Below are positions 17,969 through 25,015 of a stretch of 33,080 nt of DNA, piece by piece. How positions within the stretch are numbered: the first letter of the stretch is position 1; each line of letters opens with the position of its first letter. Both the position numbers and the translations under genes were made by a program. Location: positions 1-33,080 of the forward strand of contig JAJTGR010000054.1 of the NCBI GenBank assembly GCA_021299375.1, in the 5' to 3' direction. Under the pieces are notes generated by a model, which saw only the letters and a program-made list of their open reading frames with translations, was not told the origin of the DNA and made no database searches. This DNA is from Gemmatimonadota bacterium (GTDB taxonomy: Bacteria; Gemmatimonadota; Gemmatimonadetes; Gemmatimonadales; Gemmatimonadaceae).

Positions 17969-18065
17969 AAGTATTCCACAACGAAAGTTTTCCACATTCA
18001 CTGCGGTCGCGCCTCAGGATCCCACGGATCCACGGACGCCGGGTAACCTGCTGCAGCACCGCCGC

Positions 18066-18094
18066 TTGACCCGCGCTCCAGACGCGTCTAGGTT
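18066..18094 (+). promoter_or_regulatory. Candidate promoter of rpsT
   Basis: TTGACC at 18066-18071, 17 bases, then TAGGTT at 18089-18094. The -10 matches the consensus only at its first two and last bases, but the pattern TAnnnT at this spacing also occurs at the groESL and M50 promoters here. It would give a leader of about 100 bases. Confidence 0.55.
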
Positions 18095-18111
18095 TCTAGG
18101 TCTGTTCCGCC

Positions 18112-18177
18112 GTGGCCGGATCGCATCCGACCGGATGGGGTATCCAAGGCGGTTTTCCCAGGTCGGATTCCGGCCAC
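18112..18177 (+). promoter_or_regulatory. Structured 5' leader of rpsT (two-part stem with bulge)
   Basis: GTGGCCGGA (18112-18120) pairs perfectly with TCCGGCCAC (18169-18177). ATCCGACC (18125-18132) pairs perfectly with GGTCGGAT (18161-18168). The two helices stack with a 4-base bulge (TCGC, 18121-18124) on the 5' side. The 28-base loop holds a smaller GGAT/ATCC hairpin. The element lies between the candidate promoter and the ribosome site at 18194-18198. It has no following T-run, so it is more likely a leader element than a terminator. S20 represses its own translation in E. coli; that this element does the same is inference. Confidence 0.6.
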
Positions 18178-18204
18178 CGTTCAACTGGTTCTCAGGAGCG
18201 TTTC

Positions 18205-18447
18205 GTGCCCAATATTCAGTCCGCCAAGAAGGACCTGCGGAAGTCCCGTGCGGCGGCGGTGCGCAATCGTGCGCAGCGTTCGGCACTGCGGACCGCCGTG
18301 AAAAAGGCCAAGTCTGCGGCGGCGGCGGCAGAAGACCGTCTCACGGCGACCTCGCTGCTCGACCGCGCGGCTCGCAAGGGGCTGATCCACAAGAACGCGG
18401 CCGCCCGGCAGAAGAGCAAGCTCGCCAAGGCCGCGCAGAGCGTCTGA
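18205..18447 (+). CDS. rpsT: 30S ribosomal protein S20
   Basis: This is primary 16S rRNA-binding protein S20, 80 residues, very Lys/Arg/Ala-rich. It begins with the family signature (GTG start) PNIQSAKKDLRKSRAAAVRNRAQRS and ends in the usual helix KNAAARQKSKLAKAAQSV. The GTG at 18205 is preceded by AGGAG at 18194-18198 with six bases between, which fixes the start; longer in-frame versions lie within the leader. It is monocistronic on the plus strand between two minus-strand blocks. Confidence 0.97.
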   Translation: MPNIQSAKKDLRKSRAAAVRNRAQRSALRTAVKKAKSAAAAAEDRLTATSLLDRAARKGLIHKNAAARQKSKLAKAAQSV

Positions 18448-18465
18448 GCGGCCCTCATGGGTAGG

Positions 18466-18504
18466 CACGAAGGGCCGGTCTCTGCTGGAGTCCGGCCCTT
18501 CGTG
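18466..18504. terminator. Perfect 13-bp hairpin between convergent genes
   Basis: CACGAAGGGCCGG (18466-18478) and CCGGCCCTTCGTG (18492-18504) are exact inverted copies around a 13-base loop. The element lies 18 bp after the rpsT stop and 23 bp after the end of the convergent zinc-ribbon gene, so it can serve both strands. Neither side has a long T-run. Confidence 0.75.
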
Positions 18505-18527
18505 ATTGTGCGCATCCTCCGCCGCGG

Positions 18528-19697
18528 CTAGAGGGCGGCCAATTCCCCGCCGCAACGTCCGCAGTACCACTCGGTGGGCAGGTTCATCGTACCGCACTCG
18601 GTACAGCGGAGCGACTTCTGCGGATCCGCTCCCTCCGGGGACGAGGCAGCCGGCTGCGGTGACACGGACGAAACGTCCGGGGTGCCCGACTGCCCGGTGA
18701 CCGATCGCAGGAACGCCAGGTCATCGAATGGATCAGCAGCTTCCGACGGCGCCGCAGCGGTGGCCGCGGTCGCCAAGGGCGCTCCGTCGACGGACGCCGA
18801 GACTGCACGATCCTGTGGCATCGTGGCCTCATCCCCGTGGACCTCGATGCCCTCGAGCGATCGGATGAGCTCGGCATCCGGCTCGCTGGGCCGTCCGTCG
18901 AACACCGCCGGTGTATCGTCGAGTTCGGGATGCTCGATCACGGTGGCCGAGTCGACCTCGGCGACCACGTGTATCGTGACCGCGTCGCGGTACGACGCCG
19001 GCAGCATGTCGGGATCGTACGCGCTCCCCCGCTCATTCGGCGTCACCTCGGAGGATGGCATCGCTTCCGGCGCCGGAATGGCCGGGTTGGACTGTCCGAC
19101 CGTCAGGTCGAGCAGCTCATCGTCGACAACCGCCGGGGGCCTCGGCACCGATATCGACTCGGCCGCTTGGGACGGGGCATGGCTTGCCGCCGGCTCGGTA
19201 GCCGGCTCGGTAGCCGGCTCGGTGGCCGGCCTGGTCGTCACCGTCGCGGCGGCGCCCGGCTCGGCCCGAGCGCTGGCCAGCAAGGCCCGGACTTCATCGA
19301 CTTCGGTCTGCAGCACTTCGCGTTGGCCGCCAAGCGCCGCGATCTGTGCCTCGACCTGCTCGCACACGGCTTCCCACCGGGCCTGGTCGAACTCACCGAC
19401 GGCCGTCCGCAGCAGGGCCTCAGCGCGTTCGTCCGCAAGAGTGGTCAGCCGCCCTTCGAGGTTCTCCAGCCGCCGGTCGAGTTCCTGCGCGAAGCCGGAG
19501 AGCGGAGCGATGTACCCGTGCAGGCGCTCCAACACGCCCGTGCGACGGCCCACGTAGTCTGCGTACACCCGATCGAACACGCGGGCCGGTGTGTCGGCCC
19601 GCCGCGCCTCGAGCGCTTCCAGCCAATCATCGTACTTCAGGCGCTCGGCGACGAGCTCCCGCACTTCCTGAATCGACACGACATCCGGCTCCGTCAT
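18528..19697 (-). CDS. Hypothetical protein with coiled coil and C-terminal zinc ribbon
   Basis: This 389-residue protein is not one I recognise. Residues 1-165 are charged and helical with heptad-like stretches (FAQELDRRLENLEGRLTTLADE), suggesting a coiled coil. The middle (about 165-350) is acidic, low in complexity and probably disordered, with a short tandem TEPA repeat. The C-terminus has a zinc ribbon with Cys at 365, 368, 379 and 382 (CTEC, ten residues, CGRC). No signal peptide or membrane helix is seen. The ATG overlaps the stop of the small upstream gene (ATGA). A scaffold or regulatory role is possible but has no direct support. Confidence 0.75.
   Translation of the reverse strand: MTEPDVVSIQEVRELVAERLKYDDWLEALEARRADTPARVFDRVYADYVGRRTGVLERLHGYIAPLSGFAQELDRRLENLEGRLTTLADERAEALLRTAVGEFDQARWEAVCEQVEAQIAALGGQREVLQTEVDEVRALLASARAEPGAAATVTTRPATEPATEPATEPAASHAPSQAAESISVPRPPAVVDDELLDLTVGQSNPAIPAPEAMPSSEVTPNERGSAYDPDMLPASYRDAVTIHVVAEVDSATVIEHPELDDTPAVFDGRPSEPDAELIRSLEGIEVHGDEATMPQDRAVSASVDGAPLATAATAAAPSEAADPFDDLAFLRSVTGQSGTPDVSSVSPQPAASSPEGADPQKSLRCTECGTMNLPTEWYCGRCGGELAAL
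19189..19236. repeat. 12-bp tandem repeat inside the zinc-ribbon gene
   Basis: Three near-perfect copies of GCCGGCTCGGTA (19189-19224) are followed by a degenerate fourth. On the minus strand they encode repeated Thr-Glu-Pro-Ala. The 12-base unit keeps the frame, so copy number could vary without disrupting the gene. Confidence 0.8.
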
Positions 19698-19906
19698 GAG
19701 GGGCGAGGAATGGACTCCCGGGGAAACTCATGCGCCCGGCGCAGCGAAGCAAGCGCCTCCGCATCGCTGCGCAGGAGCCCCTGCGATCCGCGCTGCAAGC
19801 CCGCGACGGCGACGATGCGCGCCGCCTGTTCCACACTCTCCATTCGCACGAGGGCGGCGGTCAACACGGGGTCGAGCGCCAGGCCGGTACCTTGGTCCAC
19901 GCACAT
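19694..19906 (-). CDS. Small hypothetical protein upstream of the zinc-ribbon gene
   Basis: This 70-residue protein of unknown function starts MCVDQGTGLALDPVLTAALV and continues as amphipathic helix (ESVEQAARIVAVAGLQRGSQ, then DAEALASLRRAHEF). The ATG at 19904-19906 directly follows an unusually strong AGGAGGGAGG ribosome site, which favours it over the in-frame upstream start at 19960. It ends in a 4-bp overlap with the next gene, so the two proteins are probably made together and may interact. No membrane segment or known domain is visible. Confidence 0.6.
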   Translation of the reverse strand: MCVDQGTGLALDPVLTAALVRMESVEQAARIVAVAGLQRGSQGLLRSDAEALASLRRAHEFPRESIPRPS

Positions 19907-20093
19907 CCTCCCTCCTGGGAACATGGGTCCGCTGGGAGACCCTTCGCGACACCTCGACACGAAGCCTCGCCGGATGCCGACGATGGGCGACGCCGGACGT
20001 CACGCGAGTCGGCGTGATGGCCGTCACCATCACCCAGCCCGGACGCCGAACAGGAGCCACCAGGCCGCAATCATCACCCGTGGCGGGTGCGCG

Positions 20094-21395
20094 TCAGTCG
20101 GCGCGATAGACGACGCGCCCCCCGACGATGGTGATGCGAGCCTGCCCCGTGAAGCGGTGCCCGCCGTAGGGCGTGTTGCGCCCCTTCGACTTGAACTGCC
20201 GCGGATCGCAGGTCCACTGCCGCGACGGATCGAACAGCGTCACATCGGCGAGGCTGCCGCGAGCGAGTGTGCCGCCAGGCAGGTGGAAGACCTTCGCCGG
20301 CTTGCAGCTCATGGCATCGACCAACTGGGACAGCGTGAGGATGCCACGGTGCAGCAGATAGGTGGTGTTCACACCAAGCGCCGTTTCGAGCCCCACGATC
20401 CCGTTTGGCGCATCGGCGAACTCGCGCTCCTTTTCGTCGTAATGATGCGGCGCATGATCGGTGACGAGCAGATCGATCGTTCCGTCGGCGACGCCCTGCT
20501 GCAGGGCATCGACATCCTCCGCCGTACGCAGCGGCGGATTCATCTTGGCATTGGTGTTGTAGCCGTCCACCGCCTCTTCGGTCAGCGAGATGTGGTGCGA
20601 GCACACCTCGGCGGTGACGTTGATGCCGCGCTCCTTGCCCCAGCGCACGAGTTCCACCGAGCCCTTGGTGCTGAGATGGCAGAGGTGGATGTGTCCACCG
20701 GTACGCTTGGCGAGCAGGATGTCGCGAATGACGTAGATCTCCTCGGCCTCGGCGGGAATGCCCTTGAGGCCGAGCTTCGCACTCATGATGCCCTCGTTCA
20801 TGCTGCCGCCGCGGGCCAGCGTCATGTCCTCGCAGTGCTCGGCGATGGGCACGTTGAAGGCGCGGGCGTACTCGAGCGCGGTCCGCATCAGCTGCGCGCT
20901 CTCGACGGGCTTGCCGTCGTCGCTGAAGGCCACGGCCCCGGCGCCGACCATCTCGGCGATTTCCGCGAGGGTCTCGCCCTTCTGCCCCACGGAGATGGCG
21001 CCGTAGGGATACACGCGCGCAAAGCCTGCCGCTTCGCCCTGCCGCTTCACGAAGCCGACGACGGCCTGATTGTCGGTGACCGGTTTGGTGTTGGGCATGG
21101 CGCACACTCCGGTGAACCCGCCGGCCACGGCGCTGTGGGCGCCGGTGGCGATGGTCTCCACATCTTCCCGACCGGGCTCGCGCAGATGGATGTGCACATC
21201 GATGAAACCCGGGGCCACCACGAGGCCCGTCGCGTCGACGACCTCGGCGCCGTCAGGCCTCCCGAGGGTCCCGCCACAGGCCTCCACCACCCCGTTGCGC
21301 AGCAGCACGTCGCCCACGGCGTCGAGCCCCTGCGAAGGATCGATGATGCGCCCGCCCTTGATGAGCAGGTCGCGCGTTCCGATCGGGTGCGCCAT
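20094..21395 (-). CDS. pyrC: Dihydroorotase, type I (PyrC)
   Basis: This zinc amidohydrolase forms dihydroorotate from carbamoyl aspartate, the third step of pyrimidine synthesis. The 433-residue protein carries the metal motif DVHIHLREPG (66-75) and the type I motifs CAMPNTKPV, IAEHCEDM, GGHIHLCHLST, NTNAKMNPPLR and TDHAPHHYDEK. The C-terminus GRNTPYGGHRFTGQA is typical. The ATG at 21395 directly follows the pyrB stop (TAAATG), so coupling is tight. All metal-ligand motifs are intact, which argues for an active enzyme rather than the inactive PyrC-like partner found in some bacteria. Confidence 0.96.
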   Translation of the reverse strand: MAHPIGTRDLLIKGGRIIDPSQGLDAVGDVLLRNGVVEACGGTLGRPDGAEVVDATGLVVAPGFIDVHIHLREPGREDVETIATGAHSAVAGGFTGVCAMPNTKPVTDNQAVVGFVKRQGEAAGFARVYPYGAISVGQKGETLAEIAEMVGAGAVAFSDDGKPVESAQLMRTALEYARAFNVPIAEHCEDMTLARGGSMNEGIMSAKLGLKGIPAEAEEIYVIRDILLAKRTGGHIHLCHLSTKGSVELVRWGKERGINVTAEVCSHHISLTEEAVDGYNTNAKMNPPLRTAEDVDALQQGVADGTIDLLVTDHAPHHYDEKEREFADAPNGIVGLETALGVNTTYLLHRGILTLSQLVDAMSCKPAKVFHLPGGTLARGSLADVTLFDPSRQWTCDPRQFKSKGRNTPYGGHRFTGQARITIVGGRVVYRAD

Positions 21396-22355
21396 TTACG
21401 CGTTTCCTTTCTTGGCCGCTTCGGCCAGTTCGGGCTTGCCACCGGCAAGCAGGTAGAGCACCGCCATGCGGACGGCCACACCGTTCGTGACCTGGTCGAG
21501 GATCACCGAGTGCGGGCCATCGGCCACGTCACTGTCGATTTCCACGCCGCGATTCATCGGGCCGGGGTGCAATATGAGGAGATCTCGCGACGCCTTCTCG
21601 AGCCGCGCGCTGGTGACGCCGAATACGCGATTGTATTCGCGCAACGACGGGATGTAGCCGGCCTGCATGCGCTCGAGCTGGAGCCGCAGGATGTTGAGCG
21701 CATCGGCCCACTCGATCGCGTCCTCGATGCGATTGAACACCGTCACGCCCATCTGCTCGATGGCGTTGGGCAGCAGCGACCGGGGACCGCACACGGCCAC
21801 GTCGGCGCCGAGCTTGGTGAGTCCCCAGATGTTGGACCGGGCCACGCGCGAGTGCAGCACGTCGCCCACGATGCAGACGCGCCTGCCGGCCAAGTCGCCA
21901 AAGCGATCGCGCAGCGTGAGGATGTCCAGCAGGCCCTGCGTGGGGTGCTCGTTGGTGCCGTCGCCGGCATTGATGACGTTCGACTCGATGCGTTCGGCGA
22001 GGAACCGTGCGGCGCCGGAGGCCGAGTGGCGGATGACGACCATGTCGATCTTCATCGCCTCGAGATTGCGAGCGGTGTCGACAAGCGTCTCGCCCTTCGA
22101 CACGCTGGAGCCCGCGACGGCGACATTGACCGTGTCGGCACTGAGGCGCTTCTCGGCGAACTCGAACGAAATGCGGGTGCGCGTCGATGCCTCGAAGAAG
22201 AGGTTCACGATCGTGGCGCCGCGTAGCGTCGGCACCTTCTTGATCGTGCGTTCGGAGATCTCGCGGAACGGGACGGCTGTATCGAGCAGCAGGCGCAACT
22301 GGTCCGCGGAAAGCGGTGCGAGGCCCAGGAGGTCCTTGCCAAGGGGGCCAGCCAT
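21396..22355 (-). CDS. pyrB: Aspartate carbamoyltransferase catalytic subunit
   Basis: This enzyme catalyses carbamoyl phosphate plus L-aspartate to carbamoyl aspartate, the committed step of pyrimidine synthesis. The 319-residue protein has the carbamoyl-phosphate site STRTR (57-61), the SVSKGET loop, [22 protein letters not shown] and the aspartate-domain [10 protein letters not shown]. It is a class C-sized catalytic chain, and no pyrI regulatory subunit is in the window. The ATG at 22355 lies 4 bp after the pyrR stop. Expression should follow PyrR control if the cluster is one transcript. Confidence 0.97.
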   Translation of the reverse strand: MAGPLGKDLLGLAPLSADQLRLLLDTAVPFREISERTIKKVPTLRGATIVNLFFEASTRTRISFEFAEKRLSADTVNVAVAGSSVSKGETLVDTARNLEAMKIDMVVIRHSASGAARFLAERIESNVINAGDGTNEHPTQGLLDILTLRDRFGDLAGRRVCIVGDVLHSRVARSNIWGLTKLGADVAVCGPRSLLPNAIEQMGVTVFNRIEDAIEWADALNILRLQLERMQAGYIPSLREYNRVFGVTSARLEKASRDLLILHPGPMNRGVEIDSDVADGPHSVILDQVTNGVAVRMAVLYLLAGGKPELAEAAKKGNA

Positions 22356-22359
22356 GCGG

Positions 22360-22911
22360 TCAGCTCTCCCCGTCGCGGTCGGCGATCACCACCTCGTCAC
22401 GCCCATCGAGTTCCTCGACGAACACGTCCACCCGCTGGCCCGCGGCAACATCGACCCGCCGACCGACGACATCGGCATGGATGGGGAGCTCGCGTCCGCC
22501 CCGGTCGATGAGTACAGCAAGGGCGATGCGGGCAGGACGCCCGAAGTCTGCCAGCTCGTCGAGCGCCGCCCGTATGGTGCGTCCGGTGTACAGCACGTCA
22601 TCGACAATGACGACGCGTTGGTCATCGAGCGTCCATGGGAGCGTCGTGGCGCCGACGACCGGACGCGGCCCCACCGTCTGGAGGTCGTCGCGATAGAGCG
22701 TGATGTCGAGGGCGCCCCCCGCCACCGCAACGCCCTCCTGCGCCTTGATGATGCGCCCGATGCGCTCGGCGAGTTGCACGCCGCGGCGCTGGATGCCGAC
22801 CAGCACGAGGTTGTCCGTGCCGGCGTTGAGTTCGACGATCTGGTCGGCCATGCGACGGAGCGTGCGATCGAGCGCCCGCGCGTCGAGGACCGTCGTGGTC
22901 TTCGGATTCAT
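22360..22911 (-). CDS. pyrR: PyrR, pyrimidine operon regulator / uracil phosphoribosyltransferase fold
   Basis: PyrR binds UMP and pyr mRNA to control pyrimidine genes, and often has uracil phosphoribosyltransferase activity. From the ATG at 22911 it is 183 residues. The PRPP-binding motif [12 protein letters not shown] is at 101-112, and the family segments [15 protein letters not shown] and DITLYRDDL are clear. A GTG two codons upstream is an alternative start. It is the first gene of pyrR-pyrB-pyrC. I found no match to the Bacillus PyrR RNA-binding loop upstream, only a hairpin at 22924-22953, so the mode of control is open. Confidence 0.95.
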   Translation of the reverse strand: MNPKTTTVLDARALDRTLRRMADQIVELNAGTDNLVLVGIQRRGVQLAERIGRIIKAQEGVAVAGGALDITLYRDDLQTVGPRPVVGATTLPWTLDDQRVVIVDDVLYTGRTIRAALDELADFGRPARIALAVLIDRGGRELPIHADVVGRRVDVAAGQRVDVFVEELDGRDEVVIADRDGES

Positions 22912-22923
22912 GAGCACAACATA

Positions 22924-22953
22924 ACCGCCGCCGGCCCAAGTGCCGACGGCGGT
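22924..22953 (-). terminator. Hairpin immediately upstream of pyrR
   Basis: ACCGCCG (22924-22930) and CGGCGGT (22947-22953) are exact inverted copies. CGGC/GCCG extend them inward after a single mismatch, leaving a 6-base loop. On the minus strand it ends 13 bases before the pyrR ATG and is followed by TATGTTGTG. It could terminate the upstream gene or shape pyrR translation. Confidence 0.4.
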
Positions 22954-23001
22954 CGGGTCACCGCGAACGCATCCGCCGGCCTGCCGCCCCGGCGCCGGTC
23001 A

Positions 23002-23475
23002 TCACCACTCGCGACGGGTGCGGGGCGCGTCGGTGGCCGCCGGCCGCGGTGTGTAGAGGCTCTGCAGTGGCGAAAGGTGCCGGGCGGCCGTGCGGGCGGC
23101 CCGCAGGCGCGCCTTGTCTACAGGCGGAACCGTCGCGGTCGCGGCGTACATGGCGATGTCGGCTGCGGCTTCCATGGTCGCCTTGGCGAAGCCCTGCGAC
23201 CATTCCGGGCCATAGGGGTGCGCCTCGGCGCGCTCCTCGACCCCACGGCCAAAGGCGAGACACTTGTCAGCCGCGTCCCTCAACGAACCGCTCGCGGCGA
23301 GGTGCGCGACCACCACGTGGTAACCGTCGCGCCGTCCCATCTGCCAGGATGGCGAGCGGACCTCGTCCGCGGGCGCCTCGACGACGCCGGAGGCGATCCC
23401 CGTGAGCATCACGCACATCTGGGAGAAATAGCCGCGGATGGGGTCGACGGGCGGCTCTTCAAGAATCCTGGACAT
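23002..23475 (-). CDS. Hypothetical protein upstream of pyrR
   Basis: This 157-residue protein is not one I recognise. It is soluble and helical, with a His/Tyr-rich middle (GRRDGYHVVVAHLAA) and an Ala-rich helix (GFAKATMEAAADIAMYAA), followed by a basic C-terminus. The ATG at 23475 (MSRILEEPPVDPIRGYF) is preferred; a GTG at 23508 would add eleven residues, and neither has a clear ribosome site. It ends 90 bp before pyrR, separated by a hairpin, so it may be a separate unit. About 230 bp between its start and the ATP-grasp gene hold nothing I can name. Confidence 0.6.
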   Translation of the reverse strand: MSRILEEPPVDPIRGYFSQMCVMLTGIASGVVEAPADEVRSPSWQMGRRDGYHVVVAHLAASGSLRDAADKCLAFGRGVEERAEAHPYGPEWSQGFAKATMEAAADIAMYAATATVPPVDKARLRAARTAARHLSPLQSLYTPRPAATDAPRTRREW

Positions 23476-23707
23476 GGGACGGGTACCGGCTCGGGGGTCC
23501 TGCGGCACCGCCCTCCGGCGGGCCGCTCCCCCCTATTTGAGCAAGGTGTGTGCCGCCCCCACCGATGGTCGACCGCCCTGCGCCCCTCTCTGCGACGCCA
23601 CGGTCGATGGCGCGTTCCGTTGCGCCAATACCACCGCGCGTGCGGCAGCGGCGCCACACCTTCCCACCGCGACGCTACCCGACACGCCTCGCTGGCGTGG
23701 TGCCGGG

Positions 23708-24934
23708 TCAGCCGGCGTACAGGTGCAGGTCGGTGCCCACGAAGTCGGCAAGATCCTTGGTGGTCTGCCAATCGGGGTGCCGCAGCGTCACATAGCCGTC
23801 CGACAGTAGGGTGGCCTTCCAGTCGCGTCGGTGGGCCCCAACGGGGAGCAGGTCGATGGCGCAGATGGCGTCGCCGCAGCGAGCCCGGATACGGTCAAGC
23901 CCCTCGATACGCTGGATGCGCCCCTGGCCGTGTGCCCGCTTCGTGATGCAGGCGGCGTTGTATTTCCGCTCCACCTTCAGGGAGAAGGTGCCATGCAGCT
24001 CCGCCTCGGCCCAGCCGGCGAACAGGTCGACATCGCTGGCGAAATTCATGAGGTCCACCGTGCGTGCGCCTGGAGGCCGGGCGCCGATCTCCCCGAAGAC
24101 CACCTCGCCATCCGCCTTGCGATACCACTCCATGTGGGTGAAGCCCGTGTCGTAGCCGAGGACCTTGATGACCTGTTCGCCGAGGGCGATGCCGCCGGTC
24201 ACCCATGGGTCGTCGACGTGACGGTAGCTCAGCGTCTGCGGCGAGATCCACTCGTTGGTACGGGCGATGAGCGGCCGCGGCCGATAGTGGCCGACGTGGA
24301 AGTACGTGATGTCCCCGCCGGCGCAGATCGTGTCGTAGGTGAACTCTTCCCCGTCGATGAACTCCTCGACGTCCACCACAGCGACGTGGCCGAGCTGGGC
24401 GATCGCGGCGGCCACGTCCTTGGCGTCATCGCAGCGGAAGGTGTCCATGGAGCCGGCGCCCGAGATGGGCTTGATGATGAGCGGATAGCCGACCCGCTCG
24501 GCGGCCGCCCACACCTCGGCAGCGGTGCTCGCCACGGCGTGAAAGGGTACGCGCACACCTCCCTCGGCCAGCGCCTGCTTCATGAGATCCTTGTTCCGGA
24601 ACTTGAGCGCCTGCTCGTACGATTGCCCCGGCACGCCAAGCGCTTCGCGGATCTGCGCCGCCACTTCGACGCCCGGCTCCCAGAGACAACAGACGCGATC
24701 GAGGGTCCGGCTGCCGAGCCACCGCTGGATCTGCGCAATGGCCGTCTCGGTGTGCGAGAACAGGTCAGGGACCTGCAGGTAGTCGCTCAAATGCCGGCGG
24801 GCGAGCTCGGGCAGGTCGTGCGCCGGACCATTGGCGATCCCGAGGACCGTTGCGCCCTGCTCGGAGAGGCCACGCGTGAAGAGCGGCATTTCGCCGGGAT
24901 ATCCCGGCGTGATCATCAGGACCGTCTTGGACAT
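23708..24934 (-). CDS. ATP-grasp ligase (first of a tandem pair)
   Basis: This is a 408-residue ATP-grasp enzyme of the carboxylate-amine ligase type. An N-terminal pre-ATP-grasp domain (VLMITPGYPGEMPLFTRGL) is followed by KFRNKDLMKQALAEGGVRVP, the ATP-binding lysine in PLIIKPISGAGS (155), and VEEFIDGEEFTYD. The magnesium-site block GEVVFGEIGARPPGA is near 276-290. A C-terminal extension ends with VTLRHPDWQ. The ATG at 24934 is chosen (MSKTVLMITP); a GTG at 24949 is possible. Such enzymes form amide bonds through acyl phosphates; the substrates here are unknown. It lies 81 bp downstream of a related ligase that shares the ARPPGA and LRHP/VRHP landmarks. Confidence 0.82.
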   Translation of the reverse strand: MSKTVLMITPGYPGEMPLFTRGLSEQGATVLGIANGPAHDLPELARRHLSDYLQVPDLFSHTETAIAQIQRWLGSRTLDRVCCLWEPGVEVAAQIREALGVPGQSYEQALKFRNKDLMKQALAEGGVRVPFHAVASTAAEVWAAAERVGYPLIIKPISGAGSMDTFRCDDAKDVAAAIAQLGHVAVVDVEEFIDGEEFTYDTICAGGDITYFHVGHYRPRPLIARTNEWISPQTLSYRHVDDPWVTGGIALGEQVIKVLGYDTGFTHMEWYRKADGEVVFGEIGARPPGARTVDLMNFASDVDLFAGWAEAELHGTFSLKVERKYNAACITKRAHGQGRIQRIEGLDRIRARCGDAICAIDLLPVGAHRRDWKATLLSDGYVTLRHPDWQTTKDLADFVGTDLHLYAG

Positions 24935-24948
24935 GTCAGCGGATTCCA

Positions 24949-24974
24949 CGCGCCGCGCCAGACTCGGCGGCGCG
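24949..24974 (-). other. Hairpin between the two ATP-grasp genes
   Basis: CGCGCCGC (24949-24956) and GCGGCGCG (24967-24974) are exact inverted copies with a 10-base loop. A second 6-base pair of GACGTC copies (24974-24979, 24994-24999) adjoins it. There is no T-run, so it could be an attenuating or processing structure rather than a full terminator. Confidence 0.4.
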
Positions 24975-25015
24975 ACGTCAGGGGAGGAAGGAAGACGTCT
25001 CGGCTCGGGGTTGGA

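Noticed and set aside
18837-22226. Very long plus-strand open frame (1129 codons) across pyrC and pyrB
   Set aside because: It is antisense to clear genes and rich in His, Arg and Gly, with no ribosome site or domain. Such frames are expected in GC-rich DNA with strong third-position bias.
23409-23771. Minus-strand 120-codon frame between the ATP-grasp and unknown genes
   Set aside because: It overlaps both neighbouring genes, is rich in Arg and Pro and shows no ribosome site or domain.
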